Below are positions 31,502 through 41,471 of a stretch of DNA of 64,000 nt, piece after piece; position 1 is the stretch's first letter; each line of letters begins with the position of its first letter. The notes under the pieces are model-generated. The model was given only the letters and a program-made list of their open reading frames with translations. It searched no databases and had not been told where the DNA came from. This DNA is from Bradyrhizobium sp. CER78 (GTDB taxonomy: Bacteria > Pseudomonadota > Alphaproteobacteria > Rhizobiales > Xanthobacteraceae): assembly GCF_029846235.1 (NCBI RefSeq), contig NZ_JARVWP010000002.1, forward strand, positions 496,001-560,000, given 5' to 3'. The translations under genes were made by a program, and so were the position numbers.

Positions 31502-31798
31502 CTATCGGAAGTCGGTGGGCCCAATCTGGCCGTCCACCGTTGGCAGGTACCGCAGCCAATCGCCGGATCGGATGCCTCGCGGGTCGATGCCCCGGTGCGA
31601 GGCGACGTAGTCGATCTCGCCGCGCGTGGTGCCGATATCCATCAGCTCCCTGTCGCTTAAATCGGACATGGTGGCGCGCAATTTTTGGCGTTTGCCGCGC
31701 TCCTGAAAGGCGTCGCAATATTTCCAGATGAAGCTGGAGAGATGCCGGGTCGATCCGAATGTCCGCCCTAGCCACGTTGTGCCGTGCGCCGCGCTCAT
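31502..31798 (-). CDS. DUF1127 protein, longer variant
   Basis: A 98-residue protein with the DUF1127 core RQKLRATMSDLSDRELMDIGTTRGEIDYVA, followed by an unusual C-terminal extension of about 25 residues (DWLRYLPTVDGQIG). GGAG lies eight bases before ATG 31798. It is divergent from the regulator at 31910 with 111 bp between them and may be its target. It differs from the DUF1127 gene at 25916 in having the extension. Confidence 0.82.
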   Translation of the reverse strand: MSAAHGTTWLGRTFGSTRHLSSFIWKYCDAFQERGKRQKLRATMSDLSDRELMDIGTTRGEIDYVASHRGIDPRGIRSGDWLRYLPTVDGQIGPTDFR

Positions 31799-31909
31799 TG
31801 CGGTGTCTCCATGGGACGGTGTCTTTCCACCGACACGAGGGTGCCGCGAGATCGGCGGGCACACTTGACTGGCCGCTTACATTTTCCTCACCGGCAGCTT
31901 ATTCTTGCG

Positions 31910-33511
31910 ATGTCCAGCGAGGCCAAAGTCCGGGCCTCATTCAAGGGGATTCGCCTCTTGCGCTATCTCTTCGAGGAGTACGCATTCGACACGGACCGGC
32001 GCGAGCTGCATCGCGGGGTAGACGTCGTTGCCATCGCACCACAGGTGTTCGATCTGCTCGATTACCTGATCCGCAACAGGGAACGCGTCGTCAGTAAAGA
32101 CGACCTCATCAATGCCGTTTGGAATGGGCGTAGCGTTTCGGATGCAGCACTGACGACCCGGCTGAATGTGGCCCGAAGCGCAATCGGCGACTCCGGGGAC
32201 GAGCAGCGCCTCGTCAAGACACTGCCGCGCAAGGGCTTCCGTTTCGTCGGACAGGTGCGGGAGGCGCCGGAAGCGGCGGGCCCAAATCCCGGTGAAGCTC
32301 TGGCCGAAAGCGCTCTTGCGCTTCCCGACAAGCCCTCCATCGCCGTGCTGCCATTCGAGAACATGAGCGGCGATCCCGAGCAGGAGTATTTTGCGGACGG
32401 GATGGTCGAGGAGATCATCACCGCGCTCTCCCGGTTCAAATGGCTGTTCGTGATCGCTCGTGCTTCCAGCTTTACGTTCAAAGGCAAAGTCGTCGATGTC
32501 AAGGAAGTCGGGCGCAAGCTGGGCGTGCGCTATGTCCTTGACGGGTCTGTGCGTAAGGCGTCGGGAAAGGTTCGCATCACCGGGCAGTTGATCGATGCAG
32601 TGACAGGTGCGCACATCTGGGCGGACAAGTTTGAGCGTGACCTGACCGACATTTTCGCTCTGCAGGACGAAGTTACGGTCGCCGTTGTCTCAGCGATTGA
32701 GCCAAAATTGCTTCAAACAGAAATTGCAATGGCGACGAAACGGCGACCGGAGAACCTCACCGCTTATGATTTCTCTCTCCGCGCGAGGCAGCAGTTTTAC
32801 TTAACGACCCGAGAACGGGTGGCGGAGGCGATAAGGCTGGCTGATCGCGCCTTGGAGTTGGACCCTCGGTTCGGCTTTGTCGCTGCGCTGGCAGGTAACT
32901 GCCACATGCTCAACGTCGTTTTGGGCTACGCTATGGATCCTCAATTCGAGCGCAAGGAAGCTATTCGGCTTTGTCGCTTGGCATTGAGCATCGACGATAG
33001 TGATCCAGACACATTGGCAACGGCTGCCATAACCTCGGCGTTCATGGTCGGCGATAGTGAAAGTGAGATCGAAATGGCGGACCGGGCGGTCGCGCTCAAC
33101 CCAAGTTCATTCGGCGCATGGAATAGCAGAGGACAAGTCTACAGAATTGCGGGGCTGTCGGAGGAAGCAGTCCGGAGCTTTGAACGCGCTATGCGTATGA
33201 GCCCAGTAGACCCGCGGCTGCACCTGATGTTTGCCGCGATGGGGACGGCGTTGATCGAGCTTGGTCGCTTTGACGAGGCCATCGCCGCAGGGAAGAAAGC
33301 CCTTCGTCGGGACCCCTTCTACTCACCAGCTCACCGCTGTCTCGCGTCCGCTTTCGCTCATCTCGGGCGTGATGCTAAGGCGCGTGAGGCGGCGGCGCGT
33401 GTCCTTGAGGTCGATCCCGCCTTTACAATATCCGCGTGGATCGCTCGGGGCGGCCTCTCAAATGCGAAGCTGTTGATCGAGGGTCTTCGGAAAACGGGCT
33501 TGCCTGAATAA
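31910..33511 (+). CDS. Winged-helix regulator with adenylate-cyclase-associated and TPR domains
   Basis: A 533-residue one-component protein. Residues 15-115 are an OmpR/CadC-type winged helix (LHRGVDVVAIAPQVFDLLDY, VSDAALTTRLNVARSAIGD, KTLPRKGFRFVGQV). Residues 140-270 are the module often linked to adenylate cyclases (IAVLPFENMSGDPEQEYFADG). The C-terminal half is TPR repeats (AIRLADRALELDP; SEEAVRSFERAMRMSP; AIAAGKKALRRDP). There is no transmembrane segment, so it senses in the cytoplasm. Such proteins are abundant in Bradyrhizobium; ligand unknown. Base composition is lower in GC than the window average. Confidence 0.88.
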   Translation: MSSEAKVRASFKGIRLLRYLFEEYAFDTDRRELHRGVDVVAIAPQVFDLLDYLIRNRERVVSKDDLINAVWNGRSVSDAALTTRLNVARSAIGDSGDEQRLVKTLPRKGFRFVGQVREAPEAAGPNPGEALAESALALPDKPSIAVLPFENMSGDPEQEYFADGMVEEIITALSRFKWLFVIARASSFTFKGKVVDVKEVGRKLGVRYVLDGSVRKASGKVRITGQLIDAVTGAHIWADKFERDLTDIFALQDEVTVAVVSAIEPKLLQTEIAMATKRRPENLTAYDFSLRARQQFYLTTRERVAEAIRLADRALELDPRFGFVAALAGNCHMLNVVLGYAMDPQFERKEAIRLCRLALSIDDSDPDTLATAAITSAFMVGDSESEIEMADRAVALNPSSFGAWNSRGQVYRIAGLSEEAVRSFERAMRMSPVDPRLHLMFAAMGTALIELGRFDEAIAAGKKALRRDPFYSPAHRCLASAFAHLGRDAKAREAAARVLEVDPAFTISAWIARGGLSNAKLLIEGLRKTGLPE

Positions 33512-33666
33512 ACCCACACCGGTTCCGAACCGAAAGATCGTATACGAGGCGCAGTTTGCTGCAGCGCATTTGTCTGAAACTGGCCCAAGGCCGACGTGCC
33601 GCCATCTCGGTTTCAACGTCGCCTTTTAAGCGCAAAGCGGGCGCTACCAATTTGTGAACAACGCCC

Positions 33667-33710
33667 GAGCCAAGCGGACGCCGGTTCGCGTCAAGAATAC
33701 GCGTCCGGCA
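33667..33710 (-). repeat. Dispersed repeat, copy D
   Basis: On the minus strand GGACGCGTATTCTTGACGCG, then AACCGGCGTCCGCTTGGCTC, the same element as copies A, B and C. It lies just downstream of the GGDEF-EAL gene, in a 208-bp gap without a gene. Confidence 0.7.
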
Positions 33711-33719
33711 AGTATCCGA

Positions 33720-36122
33720 TCACGCCACCGACCGTTCCGGCGCCCGGCGCAACATCTTGGCGACGTCAGCCGCCGGCCGCGGCGGGCTGAACAGATAGCC
33801 CTGCGCCTGCGTGCAGCCTTCCTGCCGCAGCAGGTCGAACTGGGTATCGGTCTCGACGCCCTCCGCCGTGGTGACGATGCCGAGGCTCTTGCCGAGACCG
33901 GTGACCGCGCGCACGATCGCCATCGAGTCCTCGCGCGTCGCGAGATCCGTCACGAACGAACGGTCGATCTTGATCTTGTCGAACGGGAAGCTGCGCAGAT
34001 AGCTCAGCGAGGAATAGCCGGTGCCGAAATCGTCGAGCGAGATGCGGACGCCGAAACCACGCAGCTCGTGCAGCACCGTGAGCGTCGCCTCGCTGTTCTG
34101 CAGCAGCACCGATTCGGTGATCTCGAGCTCGAGCCGATCCGGCGACAGGCCCGACGCGTCCAGCGCCGCCCTCACCGACGACACCAGGTTCGGATTCTTG
34201 AACTGCACCGGAGACAGGTTGACGGCAACCGCGATGTCCTCAGGCCACCGCACAGCCTCGACGCAAGCCTTGCGCAGCACGATCTCGCCGAGCGGGACGA
34301 TCAGTCCGGTTTCCTCGGCGACAGGAATGAAATTGTTGGGCGCGATCAGCCCGCGCTGCGCATGATTCCAGCGTGCCAGCGCCTCGAAGGCGACCACCCG
34401 ATCGCCCTCGACATCGCGGATCGGCTGGTAATAGACCTCGAACTCGTCGCGCTCGAGCGCGAGCCGCAGGTCACGCTCCAGCAGCCGGCGCGCCTGCGCG
34501 CGCGCATCCATCCCGGTCTCGAAGAACCGGTAGGTGCCGCGGCCGTCGGCCTTGGCGCGGTACAGTGCGAGATCGGCCTTTTGCAGCAGCTCGTCGGGAT
34601 CCTTGCCGTCCTCGGGCGCGAGCGAGATACCGATGCTGACGCCGATCACGAGCTGATGGCCGGCGATCTCGTAGGGCGCGGCGATCCGCTCGACCACGCA
34701 ACTCGCAAGCTGCGACACCACCGACGGCTCGCAATTGCTGCAGAACTGCACGATGGCGAACTCGTCGCCGCCAAGCCGCGCCACGGTGTCGTGCTCGGTG
34801 ACGCATTCGCCGAGCCGCCGCGCGACTTCGCGCAGCAGCGCGTCGCCGATCGGATGCCCGAGCGTGTCGTTGATCTCCTTGAAATGGTCGAGATCGAGGC
34901 ACAGCACCGCCAGCTGATCCGAGCGCTTGGCCAGTCGCGAGGCCTTCTCGAGCTGCTCGCGGAACAGCGTGCGGTTCGGCAGGTTGGTCAGCGCGTCATG
35001 CCGCGCCATGTGTGAAATCTGTTCCTGGGCCTGCTGCCATTCGGTGATGTCTTCGAAGGTCGCGACCCAGCCGCCGCCCTTCATCGGCTGGTCGACGACA
35101 CGGATCGCGCGCTCGTTGCGGCTGACGATCCGCGTCGCGCCGTTGCCGGCCTTTGCCTCGGCGACGAGCGCATTGCAGAATTCCTCGGGATCGCCGTCCC
35201 ACTCGCCGATGGAATGCAGGTCCTGCAAAACGTCGATCAGCAAACGCCCCTGCAGCGGCACCCGATTGCGCCCCATGATCTCGCTGTAGCGCTCGTTGAA
35301 CAGCATGATGCGACCGTCGGCATCGAACATGCACAGGCCCTGCGACATGTTTTCCAGCGCGGTATCGAGCACCATCTTCTGCTTGTGAAGCTCGGTCTTG
35401 GCGCGGCGATCGAGGATGGAGGCGATCAGCGAGAGGCCGAGGATCGCAAAGGCCGCAACCGCGGTCATGAACGAGAGCACGCGCGGCGAGACGGTCAGTC
35501 CGTCGGGAACGATGGTCGGATCCGGCACCAGCGTCACCGCGCCCATCGCGGTGAAATGATGCGAGACGATCGCAACCGTCAGAAGACCGGTCGCCGCCGC
35601 AGTGGCGCCAAGACGTTCGCCGCGCGTGGCAACCACCAGCGCGAGCGCGCCGAACAGGCTTCCGAATGCGATCGAGGTCACGACGATGCCGGGCGACCAG
35701 ACGATGCGGGCCGGCAATTCCAGCCCCAGCATGCCGGTGTAGTGCATCGCCGCGACACCGATGCCGACGATCGCGCCACCGGCGGCGACCGTCCACCAGC
35801 GTTCATCGAGCGCTGCGACGGCAAGGCCAACGGCCAGGATCGCAACCGCAAGCACCAGCGACAGCAGCGTGATCGGAATGTTGTATCCGGCCTCGATGCC
35901 GGGATCGTACGCCAGCATGGCGACGAAATGGGTGGCCCAGATACCGCAACCGCCGACGGCCGCATCGAGGCCGATCCAGATCTCGCGGGCGCGGCCCTGT
36001 GCGGCGCGGGCCCGGTGAAACAGGCTGATCGCCACGGCGCTGGCAAGCAGGCAGATCACCCCACCGAGGACGACCAACCGCCAGTCATGTTCCAAGGTGA
36101 GACAGGTGAGTACGCGATACAT
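33720..36122 (-). CDS. MHYT-PAS-GGDEF-EAL cyclic-di-GMP protein
   Basis: An 800-residue integral membrane protein. Seven predicted helices in the first 240 residues carry three MHYT-type motifs (ATHFVAML, MHYTGML, HHFTAMGA), proposed to bind copper and sense oxygen, CO or NO. A PAS domain (ENMSQGLCMFDADGRIMLFN) follows, then GGDEF with an intact active site (ARLGGDEFAIV) and EAL with an intact start motif (VAFEALARW) and DDFGTGYSSLSYL. Both cyclase and phosphodiesterase activity are possible. ATG 36122 is chosen; the longer frame to 36305 has no membrane or domain support. Related to YkoW and NbdA. Confidence 0.95.
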   Translation of the reverse strand: MYRVLTCLTLEHDWRLVVLGGVICLLASAVAISLFHRARAAQGRAREIWIGLDAAVGGCGIWATHFVAMLAYDPGIEAGYNIPITLLSLVLAVAILAVGLAVAALDERWWTVAAGGAIVGIGVAAMHYTGMLGLELPARIVWSPGIVVTSIAFGSLFGALALVVATRGERLGATAAATGLLTVAIVSHHFTAMGAVTLVPDPTIVPDGLTVSPRVLSFMTAVAAFAILGLSLIASILDRRAKTELHKQKMVLDTALENMSQGLCMFDADGRIMLFNERYSEIMGRNRVPLQGRLLIDVLQDLHSIGEWDGDPEEFCNALVAEAKAGNGATRIVSRNERAIRVVDQPMKGGGWVATFEDITEWQQAQEQISHMARHDALTNLPNRTLFREQLEKASRLAKRSDQLAVLCLDLDHFKEINDTLGHPIGDALLREVARRLGECVTEHDTVARLGGDEFAIVQFCSNCEPSVVSQLASCVVERIAAPYEIAGHQLVIGVSIGISLAPEDGKDPDELLQKADLALYRAKADGRGTYRFFETGMDARAQARRLLERDLRLALERDEFEVYYQPIRDVEGDRVVAFEALARWNHAQRGLIAPNNFIPVAEETGLIVPLGEIVLRKACVEAVRWPEDIAVAVNLSPVQFKNPNLVSSVRAALDASGLSPDRLELEITESVLLQNSEATLTVLHELRGFGVRISLDDFGTGYSSLSYLRSFPFDKIKIDRSFVTDLATREDSMAIVRAVTGLGKSLGIVTTAEGVETDTQFDLLRQEGCTQAQGYLFSPPRPAADVAKMLRRAPERSVA

Positions 36123-36258
36123 ATAGGCCCCCGTTATGGACCCATAAGAACAAGCGTATTCGTGTACGAACGGTAACGCACCGCAGCAAGGTTCCACGCA
36201 TGGTGAAGAAGCCTTGAATGAACGGAATACCGTCGGGGAAAACCGCAGTCCTCTCAAT

Positions 36259-37671
36259 TCAGTCGTACCGCCGCGCGCCGATCCAGACCAGCGCGGCGGC
36301 GGCAAGCAAGACGCCGGCGGAGATCACGAGGGCCGCATGCAGGCCGGCCATGAAGGCCGCCGACCGGCCGACCATCGAGCCGAACAGCGCGACGCCGAGC
36401 ACGCTGCCGGTCTGCCGGGTTGCATTCAGCACCCCGGCCGCGATCCCGGCATGCTGCGGCTCGGCACTGCCGAGCAGCGTCGAGGTCAAAGGCGGCACCA
36501 GGAGGCCGAGGCCGCCGCTGATCGCGACCAGTTGCAGGCAGATCGCGGTATAGGTCGTGCCGGGACCGATCAACAGCATCGCCAGGCATCCGGCGGCCGA
36601 GAGTGCGGCGCCCAATGCGATCGCCGCCGGCGCGCCGATCCGCTCCGCAACATGCGGCGCGATCAGGTTGGCGGGCAGCACGGCGCCGAGCATCGGCACG
36701 AATGCGAGGCCGGTTGCGAACGCGGATAGTCCGTTGACCTGCTGGAAGTACAGGCTGAGCACGAAGATCAGCCCGTAGAACGCGACGTTGACCAACAGGC
36801 CGACCATCGAGGTCAGTGCGAACATCCGCTGCCTGAACAGCGAGAGCGGCAGCATCGGCTGTGCCGCGCGGGCCTCGCGCCAGACGAACAGCACGGAGAA
36901 GACGGCGGCCAGCGCGAAGCCTGCGATCACGAACGGGCTGTCCCAGCCAAGCGCACCACCTTCGATCAGCGCGCCGGCCAGCGTGCCGAGCGCGGCGATC
37001 GCCGCAACTTGCCCGGGCAGATCGAGCCGGTGCTGCTGATGGCGGGTGGTCTCGCCGGCAAAGCGCCAGGCGAGCCAGAGCCCGGCGAGCCCGATCGGCA
37101 GATTGACCAGGAAGATCGCGCGCCAGCCAACCAGCGCGATCAGCGCGCCGCCGACGAACGGGCCGGCAGTCAAGGCAAGGCTGGCACCGGCGGCCCAGAC
37201 GCCGACCGCGCGTCCGCGCGCAGTCTCGTCGGCATAGGCGTGGCGGAGCAGCGCGAGCGAGTTCGGCACCAGGATGGCCGCGGCCAGTCCCTGCACGCAG
37301 CGCGCGGTGATCAGCGTCACGGCATCAGGCGCGACGGCGCACGCGACCGATGCCGCGGTGAAGATCGCAAAGCCGGCCATGAAAATGCGCTTGGCGCCGA
37401 TCCGGTCGCCGAGCGCGCCCGCGGTCAGGATGAAGGCGGCGAAGGCGATGGTGTAGGCGCTGACCACCCATTGCAGCTCGGCAACGCCGCCGCCGAGCGA
37501 GGCGCCGATCGCATTGAGCACCGTGTTGACGATGGTGACGTCGAGCTGCACGACGCCGTAACCGAGACTCATGGCAGCGAGCGTCAACGTCGCCGCAAGC
37601 CCGGCCGACGGTTGTTGGGACTCCGCGCGCTGGTCCGGCACGCGCCGAACGTTCAGGGATGTCTGTTGCAT
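36259..37671 (-). CDS. MFS drug-efflux transporter, DHA2 (14-helix) family
   Basis: A 470-residue multidrug-type transporter. Motif A-like GALGDRIGAKRIF and the DHA2 features LQWVVSAYTIAFAAFIL and DVTIVNTVLNAIGAS are present, and the hydrophobic profile fits 12-14 helices. ATG 37671 is preceded by GAGG. Upstream in-frame sequence to 37725 is hydrophilic and unsupported. No regulator lies adjacent; the 607-bp upstream region has no convincing gene. The substrate is unknown. Confidence 0.9.
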   Translation of the reverse strand: MQQTSLNVRRVPDQRAESQQPSAGLAATLTLAAMSLGYGVVQLDVTIVNTVLNAIGASLGGGVAELQWVVSAYTIAFAAFILTAGALGDRIGAKRIFMAGFAIFTAASVACAVAPDAVTLITARCVQGLAAAILVPNSLALLRHAYADETARGRAVGVWAAGASLALTAGPFVGGALIALVGWRAIFLVNLPIGLAGLWLAWRFAGETTRHQQHRLDLPGQVAAIAALGTLAGALIEGGALGWDSPFVIAGFALAAVFSVLFVWREARAAQPMLPLSLFRQRMFALTSMVGLLVNVAFYGLIFVLSLYFQQVNGLSAFATGLAFVPMLGAVLPANLIAPHVAERIGAPAAIALGAALSAAGCLAMLLIGPGTTYTAICLQLVAISGGLGLLVPPLTSTLLGSAEPQHAGIAAGVLNATRQTGSVLGVALFGSMVGRSAAFMAGLHAALVISAGVLLAAAALVWIGARRYD

Positions 37672-38278
37672 GGTCTTGACCTCGCTCTGCGCAACCAATG
37701 CGAGAGATAGGTCTTCGTTTCTCAATGATACTTCGCCGTCGATCGAACTATGGCATTGAGATGGCGGCCGGGGCGATGCGGCCGCAACGATGTTGCGCGG
37801 CGTTTTGCCTCAATAGACCTACGGACCGGCCTCCGGGCGCCTCATTCCGGCCCCAACCGCGGTTCACAGCCCGATCACGCAGATGCGCGTATCGACTTCA
37901 CGCTTTGGTAAACGCCGCAGCCGGCCCCGACCTCCCCCATGCCGATGCATATCGTCTATTCGCTTCGCTCCCATGGTCCCCGCAACGGCGGCAAAATCGG
38001 CAAAAATGCCGATGAAATCTCCGTGAATGGCCGAACGACGGCGGAACACGCAGCGGTCCCGTCGCGGTGCGCGACATGGCCGCGACTCACATTCCGCAGA
38101 GCGAGAACATATGTAGCGAGTATGACAACAACGCTGGACAGGAGCCGAAGGTTGGCTTGTCAAGGGCTGCACAACGCATCGGTTTTGCCTTATGGGTCAT
38201 CGCGTACGGTGCGTTTGCCCGTCACCCGTCGCCGTCCGTGACCGGGTCCCACTGAAATTGTCCCTGCCGGGAGGATGA
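37672..38278. other. 607-bp region without a supported gene
   Basis: Short frames on both strands here have no ribosome-binding site, no recognisable motif and mixed codon use. The segment is less GC-rich than its neighbours and presumably holds the promoters of the divergent MFS and UPF0104 genes. I see no RNA gene, repeat array or clear regulatory palindrome in it. Confidence 0.4.
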
Positions 38279-39355
38279 ATGCTTCGGCTGCTGACCACGC
38301 TCGGGCGTGGCTTCAAGGAAAGGATCGGCTGGAAACGGCTCGGGATCGCTGCGAGCGTGCTCATCATCGTGTTCGCGATCACGACGCTGGTCCACACCCT
38401 GAAGGGCGTCGATACCGGGATCATCCTGACCGCGCTGACCGACATCGCGCCGGACCGGATCGCGCTCGCGGCGCTCTGCGTGGTCGGAGCGTTCTGCACC
38501 CTGACCTTCTATGACTTCTTCGCGCTGCGCACGATCGGCAAGAACCACGTCCCCTACCGCATCGCAGCGCTATCGAGCTTCACCAGCTACACGATCGGCC
38601 ACAATATCGGCGCCACGGTCTTTACGGGGGGCGCGATCCGCTTCCGGATCTATTCCGATTACGGCCTCTCCGCGATCGACGTCGCCAAGATCTGCTTTCT
38701 CTCGGGCCTGACCTTCTGGCTCGGCAATCTGTTCGTGCTCGGCTTCGGCATGGCCTGGCACCCCGCCGCGGCGTCGGCGATGGACCTGCTGCCGCCGGCG
38801 ATGAACCGGCTGATCGCGCTCGGCTGCCTTGCCGGCATCGGCGCCTATTTCGTCTGGCTGCTGACCGGCGAGAAGCGCCGCGAGCTCGGCCAGAACGGCT
38901 GGAAGGTGGTGCTGCCCTCGGCCAAGCTGACGCTGCTGCAGATCATCATCGGCGTGGTCGATCTCGGCTTCTGCGCGCTTGCGATGTATCTGTTGATGCC
39001 GACCGAGCCGCATATCGATTTCGTCTCGCTGGCGGTGGTGTTCATCCTGGCGACGCTGCTCGGCTTTGCGAGCCACGCCCCCGGCTCGATCGGCGTGTTC
39101 GATGCCGCGATGCTGGTGGCGCTGCCGGAGTTCAGCAAGGAACAGCTGCTGGCGACGCTGGTCGTGTTCCGGATCCTTTATTTCCTGATCCCGTTCGGAA
39201 TCTCGATCTCGATCATGGGCATGCGCGAGCTGTGGCTGAACGTGGTGCGGCCATGGCAGGAACGAAAAAGATTAAGCCAAGCCTGCACGGCTTCGGCGAC
39301 CGTGCGGCAACCGATCGAAAGCCGGCAGCAGCAGATCAGGCGGCTGAGACGGTAA
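38279..39355 (+). CDS. Lysylphosphatidylglycerol synthase transmembrane-domain protein (UPF0104)
   Basis: A 358-residue integral membrane protein with about eight helices. SSFTSYTIGHNIGATVFTGG and the charged IRFRIYSDYGLSA loop are the family signature, as is ASHAPGSIGVFDA. The lysyl-transferase domain of MprF is absent, so only the flippase-like half exists; related free-standing proteins move lipids. GGGAGGATGA supports ATG 38279. The last 40 residues are hydrophilic and basic. The next gene follows on the same strand. Confidence 0.9.
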   Translation: MLRLLTTLGRGFKERIGWKRLGIAASVLIIVFAITTLVHTLKGVDTGIILTALTDIAPDRIALAALCVVGAFCTLTFYDFFALRTIGKNHVPYRIAALSSFTSYTIGHNIGATVFTGGAIRFRIYSDYGLSAIDVAKICFLSGLTFWLGNLFVLGFGMAWHPAAASAMDLLPPAMNRLIALGCLAGIGAYFVWLLTGEKRRELGQNGWKVVLPSAKLTLLQIIIGVVDLGFCALAMYLLMPTEPHIDFVSLAVVFILATLLGFASHAPGSIGVFDAAMLVALPEFSKEQLLATLVVFRILYFLIPFGISISIMGMRELWLNVVRPWQERKRLSQACTASATVRQPIESRQQQIRRLRR

Positions 39356-39459
39356 CAGCGACGTTATCAGCCCCTCGCCCCGGTTTCTTCGATCCCGGAT
39401 TTTTGATCCCTGCAGTCGCTTCTCTTATTTTCGCCGTACCACTCGCGTCAAACCGCGCC

Positions 39460-41418
39460 ATGATTGGCTTTTTGGTTCGTTTTTGGTTTCGCGTGGCGGT
39501 CGCAAGCGTGCTGCTCGGCAGCGCGCTTGCGGCGGTATTGGCCTCGGCCGCGGAGGCGCAGGATACCCAGCTCTCGATCTCCTGGGAGGTCCGCAACCGC
39601 TTCCGCCTGTTCCGCGAGGAACGCGACTTCCGCCTGCATGTCGAAAGCGGGCTCGGCCGCAGCGTATTGGCCTCGGAACAGGCACTGGAACTGCAAAGCG
39701 ACGGCCGCGGCTGGGCCCGCAACACGATCAACCGGCTCTGTATCGACCTGCAGGGCCGCGTCAGCGAGCCCTGCACCCGCGACAACGTCAAGGAAAGCTA
39801 TCTGACGCCGATCGATCATCCGATCACCGTGCGGCTCACCGGCCCGGTTCCGGTCGGTGCGACCTGCGCCTGGTCGTTCGACGACGGCGATGGGCCGCAA
39901 TCCCAAACCTTCGATTGCGCCGAGCCGGTCAATCTGCGGGTCCGCTACGGCCGCACCACGGTCGCAACCGTCGATGTCGCCAGCGGCTCGGACGCCAACC
40001 AGCGCGTGACGACGCAGATTGCGGTGCGCGACCTCTTGATCGCCGGGCTCGGCGACAGCATAGCGTCCGGCGAGGGCAATCCCGATCGCGCGATTGCACT
40101 CTCCGACGATGGATTCTGTTTCCGCTCCTATCTCGGCGGAGCGCAATATTACCGGCCGAGCCGCGCCGGCTTCAAAGGCGGGCGCGCCTGCGAAGCGCCG
40201 GACACCCTGGCGAACTGGCAGCGCCACAGCGCGCTGTGGCTCAACTCGGCCTGCCATCGCTCGCTGTACAGCTACCAGACCCGCACCGCGCTTGCGCTCG
40301 CCGTGCAATATCCGCACATCGCGGTGACCTATCTGCCGCTGGCCTGCACCGGCGCCACCATCGCCGACGGGCTGCTCGGCTCACAGCAGGCGCGCGAATG
40401 TCTGCCGACCAAAACCGCGAGCAGCTGCTCGGGCACCGTCAACGGCCAGATCGCTGAGTTGCGCACAGCACTCGCAGCCGCCAAGCGCCGGCAGCCCGAC
40501 CGCGCGCTCGATCTCGTGCTGCTGTCGATCGGTGCCAACGACATCTACTTCTCCGGCCTCGTCGCCAACGTGATCGTCGACACGCCGACCGAACGCACGC
40601 TGTTCAGCCAGGGCGGCTCGATGGCCAGCGTCGACGACGCGCGTTCGGCGCTGGCGCGCGACCTGCCGGCTGATTTCGCCAAGCTGCGCGATGCGCTGAA
40701 GCCGCTGCTCGGCGGCGACCTGTCGCGCGTGATCTATACGGCCTATGCCAATCCGGCGCTGGCCAACGGCGGCGCGCCCTGCCCCGGCGGCCGCGCCGGC
40801 TTCGAGATCCATCCCTCGTTCAACGCCGATCCGAAGCGGCTCGCCTCGGTCACGAGCTTCGTGCAGAACGAGTTCCTGCCGCAGCTCAAGGCGATCGCGC
40901 AGTGCCAGTCCGGCATCATCTGCCGCAATCCGCAGGCCGACCGCATGACCTTCGTCGATGCGCATCAGGACGCGTTTGCAAGCCACGGCTTCTGCGCGCG
41001 CGCCTCGACCGATCCGGAGTTCGACCGCGACTGCTTCGCCGCCAACGGCGACAGCTTCGTCTCCGACATCGTCGCCGCGGCAAGCCAGCCGCTGAAATGC
41101 GGCCGCAGCGCCGGCGAATACCGCGCCTATCTGCCGCGCGCGCGCTGGATCCGCGACGCCAATGACAGCTATTTCGCGGCGATGACCTACCCGCAGGGCC
41201 TGCCGTCCTCGATGCAGCCGACAGACATCCACGACGCGACATGGGGCATCCTGTCGGCGGTGTATGGCGGTGCGGTGCATCCCAGCGCTGAAGGTCATGC
41301 GGCGATGGCCGATGCGGCCGTGCCTGCAGCCGCCACCGTGCTGCAATTGAACACCACAGTGCCCGAAGTGCTTTCCGAACCGGTCGCGCCGTTGCCGACG
41401 GCACCGGAGCAGCGCTGA
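39460..41418 (+). CDS. Secreted SGNH/GDSL hydrolase
   Basis: A 652-residue exported esterase-type protein. SGNH blocks are clear: GLGDSIASGEG (Ser200), the asparagine block SIGANDIYFSG, and GAVHPSAEGHAAM with the catalytic histidine. Residues 40-190 form an N-terminal beta domain with paired cysteines. The signal peptide FRVAVASVLLGSALAAVLASAAEA supports ATG 39460, though no ribosome-binding site is visible. The frame stays open back to 39232, overlapping the previous gene; a longer N-terminus cannot be excluded. The resemblance to large SGNH proteins suggests a surface polysaccharide or lipid substrate, unproven. Confidence 0.85.
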   Translation: MIGFLVRFWFRVAVASVLLGSALAAVLASAAEAQDTQLSISWEVRNRFRLFREERDFRLHVESGLGRSVLASEQALELQSDGRGWARNTINRLCIDLQGRVSEPCTRDNVKESYLTPIDHPITVRLTGPVPVGATCAWSFDDGDGPQSQTFDCAEPVNLRVRYGRTTVATVDVASGSDANQRVTTQIAVRDLLIAGLGDSIASGEGNPDRAIALSDDGFCFRSYLGGAQYYRPSRAGFKGGRACEAPDTLANWQRHSALWLNSACHRSLYSYQTRTALALAVQYPHIAVTYLPLACTGATIADGLLGSQQARECLPTKTASSCSGTVNGQIAELRTALAAAKRRQPDRALDLVLLSIGANDIYFSGLVANVIVDTPTERTLFSQGGSMASVDDARSALARDLPADFAKLRDALKPLLGGDLSRVIYTAYANPALANGGAPCPGGRAGFEIHPSFNADPKRLASVTSFVQNEFLPQLKAIAQCQSGIICRNPQADRMTFVDAHQDAFASHGFCARASTDPEFDRDCFAANGDSFVSDIVAAASQPLKCGRSAGEYRAYLPRARWIRDANDSYFAAMTYPQGLPSSMQPTDIHDATWGILSAVYGGAVHPSAEGHAAMADAAVPAAATVLQLNTTVPEVLSEPVAPLPTAPEQR

Positions 41419-41471
41419 ACGCTCGCGCCCTGCGAGCGCGAACGTAATCCTGGATCGGAGCGCGAAAAGCC

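Noticed and set aside
31184..31524. Short minus-strand frames with MSALRRRTDIPDG-type peptides
   Set aside because: This resembles the degenerate peptides often mis-annotated from a dispersed repeat in Rhizobiales; codon use and lack of start signals argue against a gene.
37864..38241. Possible small genes of about 100 codons on both strands in the 37.7-38.3 kb gap
   Set aside because: No ribosome-binding site, no motif and mixed amino-acid composition rich in Arg and Cys; treated as non-coding.
39232..39459. Longer N-terminus for the SGNH hydrolase
   Set aside because: It would overlap the UPF0104 gene by more than 100 bp and place a polar segment before the signal peptide; kept only as an alternative.
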